64,000 nucleotides of DNA. Source: Rattus norvegicus (lineage: Eukaryota > Chordata > Mammalia > Rodentia > Muridae). The position numbers and the translations under genes were made by a program. Of this stretch, positions 35,701 to 46,769 are shown one piece after another. The first letter of the stretch is position 1; every line of letters begins with the position of its first letter. The stretch covers positions 16,975,501-17,039,500 of the forward strand of contig NC_086023.1 of NCBI RefSeq assembly GCF_036323735.1. The letters are read 5' to 3'. The notes beneath the pieces were generated by a model that saw nothing but the letters and a program-made list of their open reading frames with translations, did not search any database and was not told the origin of the DNA.

Positions 35701-37444
35701 GGTCAAAATACCACTATTTGCAGATGACATGATAGTATATTTAAGTGATCCCAAAAGTTCCACCAGAGAACTACTAAAGCTGATAAACAACTTCAGCAAA
35801 GTGGCTGGGTATAAAATTAACTCAAATAAATCAGTTGCCTTCCTCTATACAAAAGAGAAACAAGCCGAGAAAGAAATTAGGGAAACGACACCCTTCATAA
35901 TAGACCCAAATAATATAAAGTACCTCGGTGTGACTTTAACCAAGCAAGTAAAAGATCTGTACAATAAGAACTTCAAGACACTGAGGAAAGAAATTGAAGA
36001 AGACCTCAGAAGATGGAAAGATCTCCCATGCTCATGGATTGGCAGGATTAATATAGTAAAAATGGCCATTTTACCAAAAGCAATCTACAGATTCAATGCA
36101 ATCCCCATCAAAATACCAATCCAATTCTTCAAAGAGTTAGACAGAACAATTAACAAATTCATCTGGAATAACAAAAAACCCAGGATAGCTAAAGCTATCC
36201 TCAACAACAAAAGGACTTCAGGGGGAATCACTATCCCTGAACTCAAGCAGTATTACAGAGCAATAGTGATAAAAACTACATGGTATTGGTACAGAGACAG
36301 ACAGATAGACCAATGGAATAGAATTGAAGACCCAGAAATGAACCCACACACCTATGGTCACTTGATTTTTGACAAAGGAGCCAAAACCATCCAATGGAAA
36401 AAAGATAGCATTTTCAGCAAATGGTGCTGGTTCAACTAGAGGGCAACATGTAGAAGAATGCAGATCGATCCATGCTTATCACCCTGTACAAAGCTTAAGT
36501 CCAAGTGGATCAAGGACCTCCACATCAAACCAGACACACTCATACTAATAGAAGAAAAACTAGGGAAGCATCTGGAACACATAGGCACTGGAAAAAATTT
36601 CCTGAACAAAACACCAATGGCTTATGCTCTAAGATCAAGAATCGACAAATGGGATCTCATAAAACTGCAAAGCTTCTGTAAGGCAAAGGACACCGTGGTT
36701 AGGACAAAACGGCAACCAACAGATTGGGAAAAGATCTTTACCAATCCTACAACAGATAGAGGCCTTATATCCAAAATATACAAAGAACTCAAGAAGTTAG
36801 ACCGCAGGGAAACAAATAACCCTATTAAAAAATGGGGTTCAGAGCTAAACAAAGAATTCACAGCTGAGGAATGCCAAATGGCTGAGAAACACCTAAAGAA
36901 ATGTTCAACATCTTTAGTCATAAGGGAAATGCAAATCAAAACAACCCTGAGATTTCACCTCACACCAGTGAGAATGGCTAAGATCAAAAACTCAGGTGAC
37001 AGCAGATGCTGGCGAGGATGTGGAGAAAGAGGAACACTCCTCCATTGTTGGTGGGATTGCAGACTGGTAAAACCATTCTGGAAATCAGTCTGGAGGTTCC
37101 TCAGAAAATTGGACATTGAACTGCCTGAGGATCCAGCTATACCTCTCTTGGGCATATACCCAAAAGATGCCTCAACATATAAAAGAGACACGTGCTCCAC
37201 TATGTTCATCGCAGCCTTATTTATAATAACCAGAAGCTGGAAAGAACCCAGATGCCCTTCAACAGAGGAATGGATACAGAAAATGTGGTACATCTACACA
37301 ATGGAATATTACTCAGCTATCAAAAACAATGAGTTTATGAAATTCGTAGGCAAATGGTTGGAACTGGAAAATATCATCCTGAGTGAGCTAACCCAATCAC
37401 AGAAAGACATACATGGTATGCACTCATTGATAAGTGGCTATTAG
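32769..37444 (+). pseudogene. ORF2: L1 ORF2, near-intact, one stop and one nested insertion
   Basis: ORF2p is the endonuclease/reverse transcriptase of L1. The endonuclease (32769-33490) keeps QETH, GDFN and SDHH catalytic motifs. The RT (about 34950-36150) keeps SPGPDGFSAEFYQ, SLDAEKAFDKIQH, GTRQGCPLSPYLF and FADDM at 35717-35731. The C-terminus has the cysteine-rich SRCWRGCGE region (about 37005-37060) and ends SLISGY. The insertion at 33749-34581 plus its 15-bp TSD totals 848 bp and accounts exactly for the frame change. The only other break is TAG at 36437-36439 where other copies have TGG. Without the insertion the length is about 1,275 codons, normal for L1. Confidence 0.96.
33749..34581 (+). 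mobile_element. Nested L1 3' fragment inside ORF2
   Basis: A severely truncated L1 beginning gagtttaattcgtaggcaaa (last ~30 ORF2 codons), followed by a complete 3' UTR and poly(A). A perfect 15-bp TSD, aaaagctctagaaca, lies at 33734-33748 and 34582-34596. Its 3' UTR is almost identical to the host's own (37400-38150). An apparent ORF start at 34502 lies in this insert and is not a real ORF2 start. Confidence 0.97.
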
Positions 37445-37994
37445 CCCAAATGCTTGAATTACCCTAGATCCCTAGAACAAACGAAACTCAAGACGGATGA
37501 TCAAAATGTGAATGCTTCACTCCTTCTTTAAATGAGGAAAAAGAATACCCTTGGCAGGGAAGGGAGAGGCAAAGATTAAAACAGAGACTGAAGGAACACC
37601 CATTCAGAGCCTGCCCCACATGTGGCCCATACATATACAGCCACCCAATTAGACAAGATGGATGAAGCAAAGAAGTGCAGACCGACAGGAGCCGGATGTA
37701 GATCGCTCCTGAGAGACACAGCCAGAACACAGCAAATACAGAGGCGAATGTCAGCAGCAAACCACTGAACTGAGAATAGGTCCCCTGTTGAAGGAATCAG
37801 AGAAAGAACTGGAAGAGCTTGAAGGGGCTCGAGACCCCAAAAGTACAACAATGCCAAGCAACCAGAGCTTCCAGGGACTAAGCCACTACCTAAAGACTAT
37901 ACATGGACTGACCCTGGACTCTGACCCCATAGGTATCAATGAATATCCTAGTAAGAGCACCAGTGGAAGGGGAAGCCCTGGGTCCTGCTAAGAC

Positions 37995-38095
37995 TGAACC
38001 CCCAGTGAACTAGTCTATGGGGGGAGGGCGGCAATGGGGGGAGGGTTGGGAGGGGAACACCCATAAGGAAGGGGAGGGGGGAGGGGGATGTTTGC
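37995..38095 (+). promoter_or_regulatory. G-rich polypurine tract of L1 3' UTR
   Basis: Runs of four to six G (such as ggggggagggttgggagggg) occur in a roughly 100-bp window. The same block is found at about 4568-4645, 10170-10240 and 34430-34510. Four close G-runs could fold into a quadruplex, a known property of mammalian L1 3' ends. Confidence 0.7.
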
Positions 38096-38168
38096 CCGGA
38101 AACCGGGAAAGGGAATAACTCTCGAAATGTATATAAGAAATACTCAAGTTAATAAAAAAAAAAAAAAA

Positions 38169-38311
38169 GAAACAGTAAACTTTATGTTCTGCCTCTTATT
38201 GATTTGTTTTTTGTAAAAGAAGAAAAGATGGAGAAAAAAATGTAGGTAAACAATGTTACGGGCTAACTGACCATTAAAAGAAAGTTATGTCGTAAAAAAA
38301 AAAAAAAAAAA
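38169..38311 (+). other. 3'-transduced sequence with second poly(A)
   Basis: About 124 bp of non-L1 sequence (gaaacagtaaactttatgtt ... gttatgtcgt) follow the L1 poly(A). A variant polyadenylation signal (attaaa, about 38273) lies about 20 bp before a second A-run of about 19. The TSD comes only after this second tail, so the segment was part of the retrotransposed RNA. Confidence 0.88.
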
Positions 38312-38325
38312 AAGACTTCATAGTA

Positions 38326-39194
38326 AACTTTTTCCACTACTGAAGATGCTACTCATGTTCTCATGAAAGGAAAAATATTGGCTCAGGATCTCCAAGACCA
38401 AATTCCTGGCCAAGTTCTCAGCCCAAAGGAAATGAATTTACCTCAGAGAAACATGGGACAGGGATATGGAACAAAGGCAGGAGAGAGAAGGAAGAGGGGA
38501 AAAGGTGAAGGGGACAAAGGAGAGGGGAGAAAATGGGCAAGGGAGAGGGGAAACGAGTATTTGTCCCAGAATGAGACACAGGAGTGTCTCTAGATAGAGA
38601 GCAGACAGATGTGGTGCATTGGAAAATGTCAGGTTATAAAGGTACAAGGGGAAACCTCATGTTAGAATGATGTGCTTAATTGAGCATATTAATTAGTAAG
38701 ACAAAGGGTGCTCTTGATTGCTGAACAGAAGGAGGAATTGGTCATGTAAGAACATAGACCTTGGTGGCTAGCTGTAGGAATGTATTCTAACTGTTTTTAG
38801 CATGGCAGAGGGAATTTGGGGGAGGGGCAAGATCTGCCAGAGCCATGCTCACCATGATCAAGCTGTGTAGAACCCCTTCAGCAGGTCAGCTTTCTGAACT
38901 GGTCCTGCATCCCCAGTTCATCATAAGTCTTTATTTAGAATATGTGTTTTACCTCATTGTTTTTTGAGATTGTTTCTTAATCATTTTGAAAAATGATTAA
39001 AAAGTCAAAGAAATTATAATAATGCTAACTGTATTTACTGTTTGATCATGTCCAGGACTAAAATGATCTTTACACTATACTCATGTGATGATGACTGTAC
39101 ATGTATAATTTAATGTGGCTTAACATAAACTGTTGAAGATTGGCTTGCTCATTTTAAGTTCTGTTTTTTAAAGGCTTATCTTCATGTGTACTGT
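38326..39194. repeat. ERV-like or unnamed repeat, related to 57433-57650
   Basis: From 38646 (aggtacaagg) to about 38830 the sequence aligns with 57432-57650, including catattaatta, gaggaattg and gtttttag-ggcagag stretches. The purine-rich 38440-38560 block and the rest are unassigned. The 76-codon frame at 38363-38593 shows no known motif. Confidence 0.45.
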
Positions 39195-39364
39195 GTTAGT
39201 AACACATTGTATGGATGCCCATAGATGCCAAAAGAGAGTGTTAGAACCTCTAAAGCTAGACTTACAGGTAGCTATGAATGTGAAATGTGAAAGATGAGAA
39301 CTGCATTCCAGTCCTCTGCAAGAGCAGCAAATGCTCTTATTCACTGATACATCTCTCAAGCCCC
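39195..39364 (-). mobile_element. Diverged B3/B2-type SINE (antisense)
   Basis: Antisense SINE landmarks remain: ctctgcaagagcagcaaatg, ctcttattcactgatacatc and tctcaagcccc at the right end, preceded by atggatgcccatagatgcc. No TSD is visible. Confidence 0.65.
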
Positions 39365-39861
39365 CTCCACTTCAGTACTTAATGATTGTGCTAACACCAA
39401 AATATAATCCTATGTCAACAATCGTGAGTGGACAGGAGCGTGGAATCCTTCTTTTTAAACTAGCTTTCTATCTGTGTATGTGGCTCCACTAAGCCAAGGT
39501 TCTGGGCTAATAAGCAACGTACAAAGAGATGTGATTGGACATGGACATCTTTCCCTTTCAGTATTTCAGAACTTACTTGATATCTATGTTTTGTCATTAA
39601 TATTTTGTAGAAAAACATGGTAAGATCATCTATATTGGGCTCAGATGTCACATGGCATGGCAAATGGTGCCAGCTGACCATGTGCAAGTCCCACCTCTGC
39701 TCAACCACTGTCCTCCATGCTTCCAACCATCTCCCAAAGTCTACACTGGACACCAGTGCTTCTCCCTTACTCAACACACACCCACATACCTCAAATACCA
39801 GCCTGGCTCAAGTAGATACTTAAAACTGCAACTTATGTGCTGTAGACAGGGTAACAACAGC

Positions 39862-40085
39862 TAAAAACTTAGTGCTTACCATAGCTAGACAACTTCATAC
39901 ATATGAAAATGCAGTCATTCATGTTGTTTTCAAAATAGCCAATAGGATGACTGTTATGAAGACATACACTCTACAGCTTAAGAAACTGAGAAACAAAGAT
40001 TTGGGAATTTGCTCAAGATAAGACCTATGTGGTATGCAGTGGGACCTGATCCATGGGCAGGCATCTGACTCAAAACCTGGGAACC
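39862..40085 (-). mobile_element. MIR SINE (ancient, antisense)
   Basis: The core cagcttaagaaactgagaaa...gggaatttgctcaagataag...catctgactcaaaacc matches the antisense MIR consensus layout (gaggaaactgaggca...cttgcccaaggtca...tctgactcca). The flanking A/T part (agtgcttaccatag) fits the MIR 3' region. MIRs predate the mammalian radiation, so this strip is old, stable DNA. Confidence 0.75.
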
Positions 40086-40267
40086 CTGACTAAGCTCTGA
40101 TTTTGAACACAGAGGAAGGATCCTCCCAGTGAGCCTCGAATGCCTTCTCGGAGTCTTCAGAAGTGTGTGTGTAATGGGTGCAACTCTCCCTTCAAACACA
40201 CAAGAAGACAAGTTTGGGTCACAATTGAACCTTGGGAACCATTTTATTGAGCTTCATGGTGACTACA

Positions 40268-40271
<4 letters not shown>

Positions 40272-40328
<57 letters not shown>
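40272..40328 (+). repeat. (CT)n microsatellite
   Basis: About 28 CT units with minor interruptions near the 3' end. Confidence 0.98.
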
Positions 40329-40929
40329 GTTTGTCTGTCTCAGGTGTTGCTGCTGTCTTCCAGAAAACTGTCACTACAAAACCACAAGGAATCATTGACC
40401 ACAGAGCTCTGTCTGCACAGCCATTAGCAATGCTGCTGGGATTGGGAATACATCCTATCCTTTTGACAGCACAGCATATTTCATATTTACATGCATACGA
40501 TCTTAACAAAGTGCTTCAGAACCATGAAAATCTTTGGACTGTATGCCATTTTAAAGGCAACTTGGACTTTAGTCAGCAAGTAATGCCCTCCTTTTATTAC
40601 AACTGAAAGGTTTACTGGTCTTCCCAAACAGTTCTCTCTCTAAATTCAAGAGAGTGGAGCATTTTTGTTTTGACTGAGAATGAGATGGGAGCACTGAAGG
40701 CATGATTTCCATAAACAAGGCCAGGAAACCCCTCACCCGGAAAAGTCTTCCAGCACCTCTTTGCTTGTGGCTCAAAGTTTGAAAATTGTAATATCAGACT
40801 TGACCTTCTAGTTATTTATTTATCTAACAGACATGTAATTTAAGTATCTGCTAAATTATAGAGGGCTGTTTTTGCCATATTAAAGATGAAGAGGCCAATC
40901 TGAACTAACTTGTTTGACTTTTTTTCTTA
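40329..40929 (+). other. Unassigned; exon-like segment at its start
   Basis: After the CT tract, a pyrimidine-rich stretch ends in tgtctgtctcag, a good splice-acceptor form, followed by an open frame to a stop at 40604-40606. The ~88 residues after the acceptor (GVAAVFQKTVTTKPQG start) match nothing I recognise. Coding status is unproven; the rest is unrecognised. Confidence 0.25.
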
Positions 40930-41270
40930 GAGTTTTACTGCTGTGAACAGACAGTATGACCAAGGTAACTCTTACAGGGACTACATTTAATGGGGCTGAC
41001 TTACGGTTCAGAACTTCAGTCCATTATCATCAAGGCAGGAGCATGGCAGTATCCAGTCAGACATAGTGCAAGAGGAGTTGAGAGTTCTACATCTTGTTCC
41101 AAAGGCAAAGAGGAAAAGGCTGACTTCCAGGAAGCTAGGACAATGGTATTAAAGCCCATGCTCACAGTTGCACACCTACTCCAACAAGGCCACACCTTCT
41201 AATAGTGTCACTCCCTGAGCCAAGCATATGCAAACCATCACACTTCATCCTGCACCCTTCAAATATCTTC
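40930..41270 (+). repeat. Rodent interspersed repeat, family not named
   Basis: Typical landmarks are visible: gttttactgctgtgaacaga, gttcagaacttcagtccatt, atcaaggcaggagcatggca and cctactccaacaaggccaca. The sequence belongs to a very common murid interspersed repeat and is related to 29312-29600. Confidence 0.7.
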
Positions 41271-41774
41271 CAGATGCCGACTACTCAAGAAAGGCTCTGA
41301 AGGACCTATAAGTCTACTCAGCTATTTGGCTACTGAAAGCAAGGATATACTATTCCTAGGAGGTACAACTAACACACTGTCAACTGGTGCCATATTCTCA
41401 AGGTAAAATAATTCTTTCCAAACAACATAGACACATTCTGACCCAACTGAGACACCAAAAGATTTGGGAACAGACAATTAAAAGGAATAAATCAAAAACA
41501 AACAAACAAACAAAAAGATTGCAGAAGAGTTACCAAGGGACAAAAAAGGAAGATAGAAATTTACAGTGGTAAATTCTAAATATGCTAGAAAAGAAAGTTA
41601 TATCTAGAATAAATAAAGTTATGTCAAATCACATTTTCAGGCTGACAGAGTCAAATTATGAAGCTACATTTTGGAAGGGAACATTCAAGCAACAAGGGAG
41701 TAAGCCTCCTGAATTAGGAGGAAGGCCTCGGTGCTATCTGGAAGCAATGGAGCATACATAGAAGGATTCCTGGC
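41271..41774. other. Unrecognised sequence
   Basis: No repeat or gene is recognised. A small (AAAC)n run lies at about 41490-41512. Confidence 0.4.
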
Positions 41775-41987
41775 GGGGGCTGGAGAGATGGCTCAGTGGT
41801 TAAGAGCACTGACTGCTCTTCCAGAGGTCCTGAGTTCAAATCCCAGCAACCACATGGTGGCTCACAACCATCTGTAATGGGGTCTGATGCCCTCGTCTGG
41901 TGTGTCTGAAGACAGCTACAGTGTATATAATAAATAAATAAATCTTAAAAACAAAAACAAAAACGTATTATATATTTAAAAAAAAAA
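41775..41987 (+). mobile_element. B2 SINE
   Basis: A full B2: gggctggagagatggctcag start, A box near ggctcagtggtt, B box near gagttcaaatccc, the B2-specific tctggtgtgtctgaagacag, an AT-rich end with AATAAA repeats and a tail. The 14-bp TSD is gaaggattcctggc (41761-41774) and gaaagattcctggc (41988-42001). Confidence 0.96.
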
Positions 41988-42059
41988 GAAAGATTCCTGG
42001 CTAACTTACATGGCTGTGGTATGCTGGGGTATGTGATAAATGTGGTCCATTGTTTACTG

Positions 42060-42283
42060 CAGTGGTTCTCAACCTATGGGTGGTGGCCCCTTTTGGGGGC
42101 TCAATGACTTTCAAGGAGTTGAATATAAGATATTCTATATATCAGATACTTACATTATGATATATAGCAATAGCAAAATTACAGTTCAGAAGTAGCAACA
42201 AAAATAATTTTATATTTGGGAGCCACTGCTACATCAAGAATTGGACTAAAGGATTGCAGCATAAGGAAAGTTAAGAACCACTG
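42060..42283 (+). mobile_element. URR1-like hAT-type DNA transposon (non-autonomous)
   Basis: Terminal inverted repeats are cagtggttctcaac (42060-42073) and gttaagaaccactg (42270-42283), 13 of 14 complementary. The interior (ctatgggtggtggccccttt; agcaaaattacagttcagaa; gtagcaacaaaaataatttt) matches the rodent URR1 layout. The flanking 8-mers (gtttactg, atctagtg) agree at 5 of 8 positions, fitting an aged 8-bp TSD. Confidence 0.85.
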
Positions 42284-43069
42284 ATCTAGTGCTTACAGAA
42301 ATTGGTCTCTTAAATGCAAAAGTGCCAGGCACAGAACAGCAGTGGCAAGCACCAGGGGAACATGAGAAAGCAAGTGGTTCCACTGAATAGTTTGGGTTGC
42401 ATCCTTCAATCAGATGCCAGGCAAGAAAGCCACAGCCACAGCTCCTAGGATGGGTAGAACTGGGCTGAGCAAAGCTTGGTAACATGGAAACTGCCTCCAG
42501 AAAAAGTCACCCTGGGGCCAACGGGCTAAAAGGGAGAACACAGTATAAGGTTATGGACACAGCAATTCAGGAGACACTAGACTCTCTGAACAGGAAACTA
42601 AGTGTAAAGTCCTCCTCACGCAGAGAAATCAAAAGTTACCCAAAGTTACTTCTGCTACACTTCTGGTACAAAGCTCAAGCGCATAGCCAGTAGCTGTTCC
42701 TTTGAAGCTCAATTGATTACTTATTGAATCAAGATAGAAGAAATTTTCTTCTTTATGTATTGGTAACATTACCAAATCCTAAAGGGTAAACAGCTACAAA
42801 TATATATTGACCTAGATGCACATATGTCCTTCTTATGACAAACCATGTTATAAAAAATGTTTCACCTATGTGAGGAAGTCAGTGACAAGGAGGGCTTCAC
42901 AGTATCCCAGGGCTATAATGATGGCAGTGAAGTTTAAAAGGAAAATCAGGGACATCCAGAAACTTGCTGGCTATCATGTGATGAGGATACCTGATACCAC
43001 GCCATGAGTGTGAGTAGAGAAAGACATTCATAAACCTGCCCACTCAAGATGGCACAGAAACTGGCTGTA
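42284..43069. other. Unrecognised sequence
   Basis: No repeat identified. The frames at 42484-42693 and 42816-43007 are short and without known motifs. Confidence 0.4.
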
Positions 43070-44366
43070 AACATCTAAGTGCCCTCTTGAGGCCTCCAGG
43101 CTTGGATAAAGGGTGTCACCTAGCAGCCTACAACCATGTGGCTGCCTGTAGCAGGAGTCACCACAATGTACAACTGTGTGGTTGAAAATGAAAGAGAAAG
43201 AGAAGAGTAACAGTTTGAGCTTTGTGAAGAGAGAAGGAAGAATAGCCTAAAGCCACCATAAAGACCTAACTGTCTTGCCCCTGAGTCTGTGACCATCCAC
43301 GCTCAGGGGTCCACATAGATATTTGTGGCTCATACTGTCACTAGAGACCACAGGACATTCCCTGACCGGGCAGCTGCCTGGGACTAAGTGGATGTCCAGG
43401 GACAGTGCAGATTTGGCCCCTCCAAATACTGATTGTGTTTTGGAAAGCTAGCCTCGCCTCTCAACTTCGGCAGCAATCAGCAGAGCGGGCCCTGCACCTC
43501 ACCTGGGCAGCACAGTAGGGCTGACTCTGATAGAGGGGGTGTAAGTTGACCAGCCAGGCCGGTCCTGCAAGCCAGACCTGCTACTGGTCTGCAGTGGGAT
43601 GAAGTAGGTGCGGGACTGACGACTTCCCCACACCCCTTGCCACTTGCGGTAGTCGGGGAAAGCTGGCCTCGAGGTCATGAGAAAGAAGAGCTGCCCCTGC
43701 CCCTCACTGGCAGGAGAGTGGGCCCTGGACCTTGCCTGAATAGCACATTTGAGCTAGTCCTAATGGCATAAGTCAGCCTCCCCAAAAGTGTGAAAACCAG
43801 GAAAGCAAATCTGGCTCAGCCCCTCACAAGCTGCAGCACTTGGAAAAGTAGGCCCAGTTCCTCGACTGAACAGCAAAATGCAGCTAGCTCTGGAAGTGTA
43901 AGGTGCTGCTGAGCTGGTCCAGAGGTCTTGAGAGCCTGAGAGCCGAAGTCTGCAAATGGTTGCATAGCTGCAGCAGTGCAGGAGAGCGCTCCATGGGGGC
44001 GAGGATAAGGGAGAGCTAGTGCACTGGGCAACTCAGCTACCACCCAGACCAGATCCAGGGCTTTGAGTTGCCCGCCTGCCCCCAATTCTACATCATCTGT
44101 GAACTGTTGGGGCATATGAAAGGGCCAGCTCTTCTGATCCAAAGCTACAGAATCTCCATGACACCAAACAACAGGATAACTGGGAGGCATCCCTGTGAAG
44201 ACCCAATAGTGATGGTGTCACAAAAGTTAGAGACCTTGAACAGATCGATAGTTCATTGCAATGAACTTTACAAGAAAGGATGTATGGACAGAGGGGTGTA
44301 TTATGAAACACACTGTGACTCCCTACAGCCTCCACAAATAGATGTCCTCTACCTTTTGGTTTATTT

Positions 44367-44433
<67 letters not shown>

Positions 44434-44545
44434 TTGGGGGCTGAGGAGAGGTTGCAATGACTGAGGGCAGACATGAGGAGATGGGTAGATGAGTGGAACT
44501 GGGGCACATGATGTGAAACTCACAAAGAATAAATAAAAAATATTA
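43070..44545 (+). repeat. BGLII-like rodent repeat with internal repeats
   Basis: GC-richer sequence with three diverged internal copies of a unit around gggccctgcacctcacctgg (43485-43535, 43712-43763, 43840-43894). It ends in a (TG)n tract and gaaactcacaaagaataaat at about 44513-44535. The arrangement resembles the murid BGLII/ERVK-type repeat. The name is from recognition and the 5' boundary is approximate. The 124- to 138-codon frames here are shadows. Confidence 0.45.
44370..44429 (+). repeat. (TG)n microsatellite
   Basis: About 30 TG units within the preceding repeat. Confidence 0.98.
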
Positions 44546-45250
44546 TTTCCCCTTCTATTCTAATCCGGAAAGCCACACATTTCACTCATTCATGTCACAC
44601 ATTTCACTCATTCATGTCTGAGTCAAACTGTCCACTGTTTGCTTCCTCATTACTTATCTATCATCAACAGTTTCTTAACAAAGTGACTTTTCTACAGATG
44701 CAAAAGACTATGGTGGACCCTAAAAGAATAGGCCCTGTAGATAAACACTGTGTACTGGAATTTATTTTTAACTTTTTAAAATCATGTTTAAGAATGAAAG
44801 TTTTCTGTTTATGGTGCATTTAAATTACATATACAGTAAATATTTAAATATTATGTTTTGCATATATATGCAAAAGGAAAAATAGAATACTCAGTCCCCA
44901 GACTGGGAGAGCTACCAAAGACTGCACAGCTAGTTTTGTCAAGTTTATTAAGAGGCAAAATAAATTTATCCTTCTCTGCAGTGATTTTTCAGGCTCTTTA
45001 TATTCTATAGTAGGTGAATGCTGCCCTCTTTTGGCAAAATGTTCACACTGACATGTGTTTGTAGGTTTTTGTCAGCATCACTCAAGTTAGAATTATTTGG
45101 CACAAACAATCTCAATTGAGAATGTCTTCATTAGATTGCCTGTAAGCAACACTGTGGAGTATTTTCCTAATTTATCATTGATGTGGGAGAGCTCAACCCA
45201 TTGTGAGTAGTGCCATCCCTCGGCAGATGGTTATGGCTCCATAAGAAACA
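44546..45250. other. Unrecognised sequence
   Basis: AT-rich, with a short direct repeat at 44571-44618 (cacacatttcactcattcat occurs twice). No gene seen. Confidence 0.4.
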
Positions 45251-45531
45251 GGATAATCCCTGTTAGGTATAGACCATGCCAGCTAGAAAAACTGGTAGGC
45301 AACCTATTCATGGACCTCACATGTGCCAACTCACTTGGTGCCCCATACAAACACTGTCTCTAACAACCAATCCCTTTCTCATCTCAGTGTCTCAGGATCC
45401 AACTTATACACAGACACCCCTTCTCTACCAAAGGTTATGCCAGCTGCAGAAGTCCAGCTCCCAACTCAGGTGAAGAATGACTGCTAAACCACAGACCTAC
45501 CAGGCCAAAGAGGAAACAGAAACTAAAGAAA

Positions 45532-46600
45532 ATGAAAACCATCCCTCAAAATAAATTCAGAAATTGGCACCTAGACCAAGAGTCACTCCAAACCCAGATT
45601 CCTAGACATCAGCATAGGAACACAATCAACCACACCCAGGGCAATATGTCACCATCAGAGCCTACCTCTCCTACTACAGCAAGCCATGAATGTTCCAAAA
45701 CAGATGAAATACAAGAAAAAAACCTCAAAACCAACTTTATGAAGATGACAGGATTTCTAAATGAAGAAGTGAGTACATTCCTTAAAATTTTTGAGGAAAA
45801 TACAAACAAAAATGGAAGAAATAAATAATTCCCTTAAAGAAAACCAAGAAAACGCAGACAGTTTAAAGAAATGAATTAAAGTGGTTAAGACCTGAAAGTG
45901 GAAATAGAAGAAAAAAATCCGTGGGCATTCTGGAAATGGAAAATCTAGGTAGGTTAACAGGAACTATAAATGTACCCATCACTAACAGAATACAAGAAAT
46001 GGAAGAGAAAAATCTCAGGCATTGAAGATTCAATAAAAGAAATGGATACATAGTCAAAGAAAATGTTAAATCTAAAAACTTCCTAACAGAAAAACATCCA
46101 GGAAATCTCAACGAGATGAAAAGACCAAACCTAAGAATAACACAAATAGAAGAAAGAGAAGAATTCCAGAAAATATTTTCAACAAGATCATAAAAGAAAA
46201 TTTTCCTAACCTAAGTAAGGAGAAGCCTATATACAAGAAGCATAGAGAACACCAAGTAGATTCATCTAGAAAAATATGTACCCTCACCACACAATAATCA
46301 ATGCACTTAATATTCAGAAATAATATTAAAAACTATAAGGGGAAAAATGAGCAAGTAATGTATAAAAGTAGAACTATTAGAATTACAACAGAATTCTTAA
46401 TGAGGTTCTAAAGCCAGCAGATCCTGGACAGATGCTAAGAGACCACAGATGCCAGCCCAGACTACTATACCCAGCAAAATTTTCAATCACGATGGATGGA
46501 GAAAACAAGAAATTTCATAGTAAAATGAAATTCAAATAATGTCTACCTACAAACCCAGCCCTACAAAAGATAATAGAAAGGAGGTTAACTACACCCATTA
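45532..46600 (+). pseudogene. ORF1: Ancient L1 ORF1 pseudogene
   Basis: The frame at 45532-45828 contains MSPSEPTSPTTAS, comparable to the PSEPNSP N-terminal motif of the younger ORF1 at 31502, followed by a coiled-coil start (LKTNFMKMTGFLNEE). Frameshifts follow at about 45825 and 45990. The C-terminal domain is visible near 46360-46560 (cagatcctggacag, acccagcaaaattttcaatc). The true start codon is uncertain. Confidence 0.75.
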
Positions 46601-46649
46601 CAACATAGGAATTAAAAAAATCTTACATCACCGAAACCAAAAGAACAGA

Positions 46650-46658
46650 ACAAACAAA

Positions 46659-46690
<32 letters not shown>

Positions 46691-46729
46691 TCACCACCAC
46701 CACCATCAACAACAACAACAATAACAACA
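46650..46729 (+). repeat. (AAAC)(AC)n(CAC)(CAA)n compound microsatellite
   Basis: Successive short AAAC, AC, CAC and CAA/ATAAC units inside the ORF1-ORF2 spacer of the ancient L1. Confidence 0.95.
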
Positions 46730-46769
46730 TGAAAATAACAGGAATTAAGAATCAGTTTTTTTAATCTCT

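Larger units (their letters stand above)
30783..38311 (+). mobile_element. Full-length-type rat L1 with 3' transduction
   Basis: Order: GC-rich 5' UTR (30783-31501), ORF1 (31502-32709), ORF2 (32769-37444), 3' UTR with G-rich block (37445-38150), poly(A) to 38168, about 124 bp of non-L1 sequence and a second poly(A) (38293-38311). A perfect 14-bp TSD, aagacttcatagta, lies at 30769-30782 and 38312-38325, outside the second poly(A). An 833-bp L1 fragment is nested at 33749-34581. Without it the element is about 6.7 kb. Lesions are few: a 1-bp ORF1 frameshift, one ORF2 TAG and the nested insertion. Confidence 0.97.

Noticed and set aside
34502..36439. 645-codon frame as an independent gene starting at 34502
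   Set aside because: The start lies in the nested L1 3' UTR; the rest is L1 ORF2 RT.
40219..40509. Arg-Glu repeat frame (96 codons, antisense)
   Set aside because: Translation of the (CT)n tract.
44068..44523. Frames with Cys-Val or His-Thr repeats
   Set aside because: Products of the (TG)n tract.
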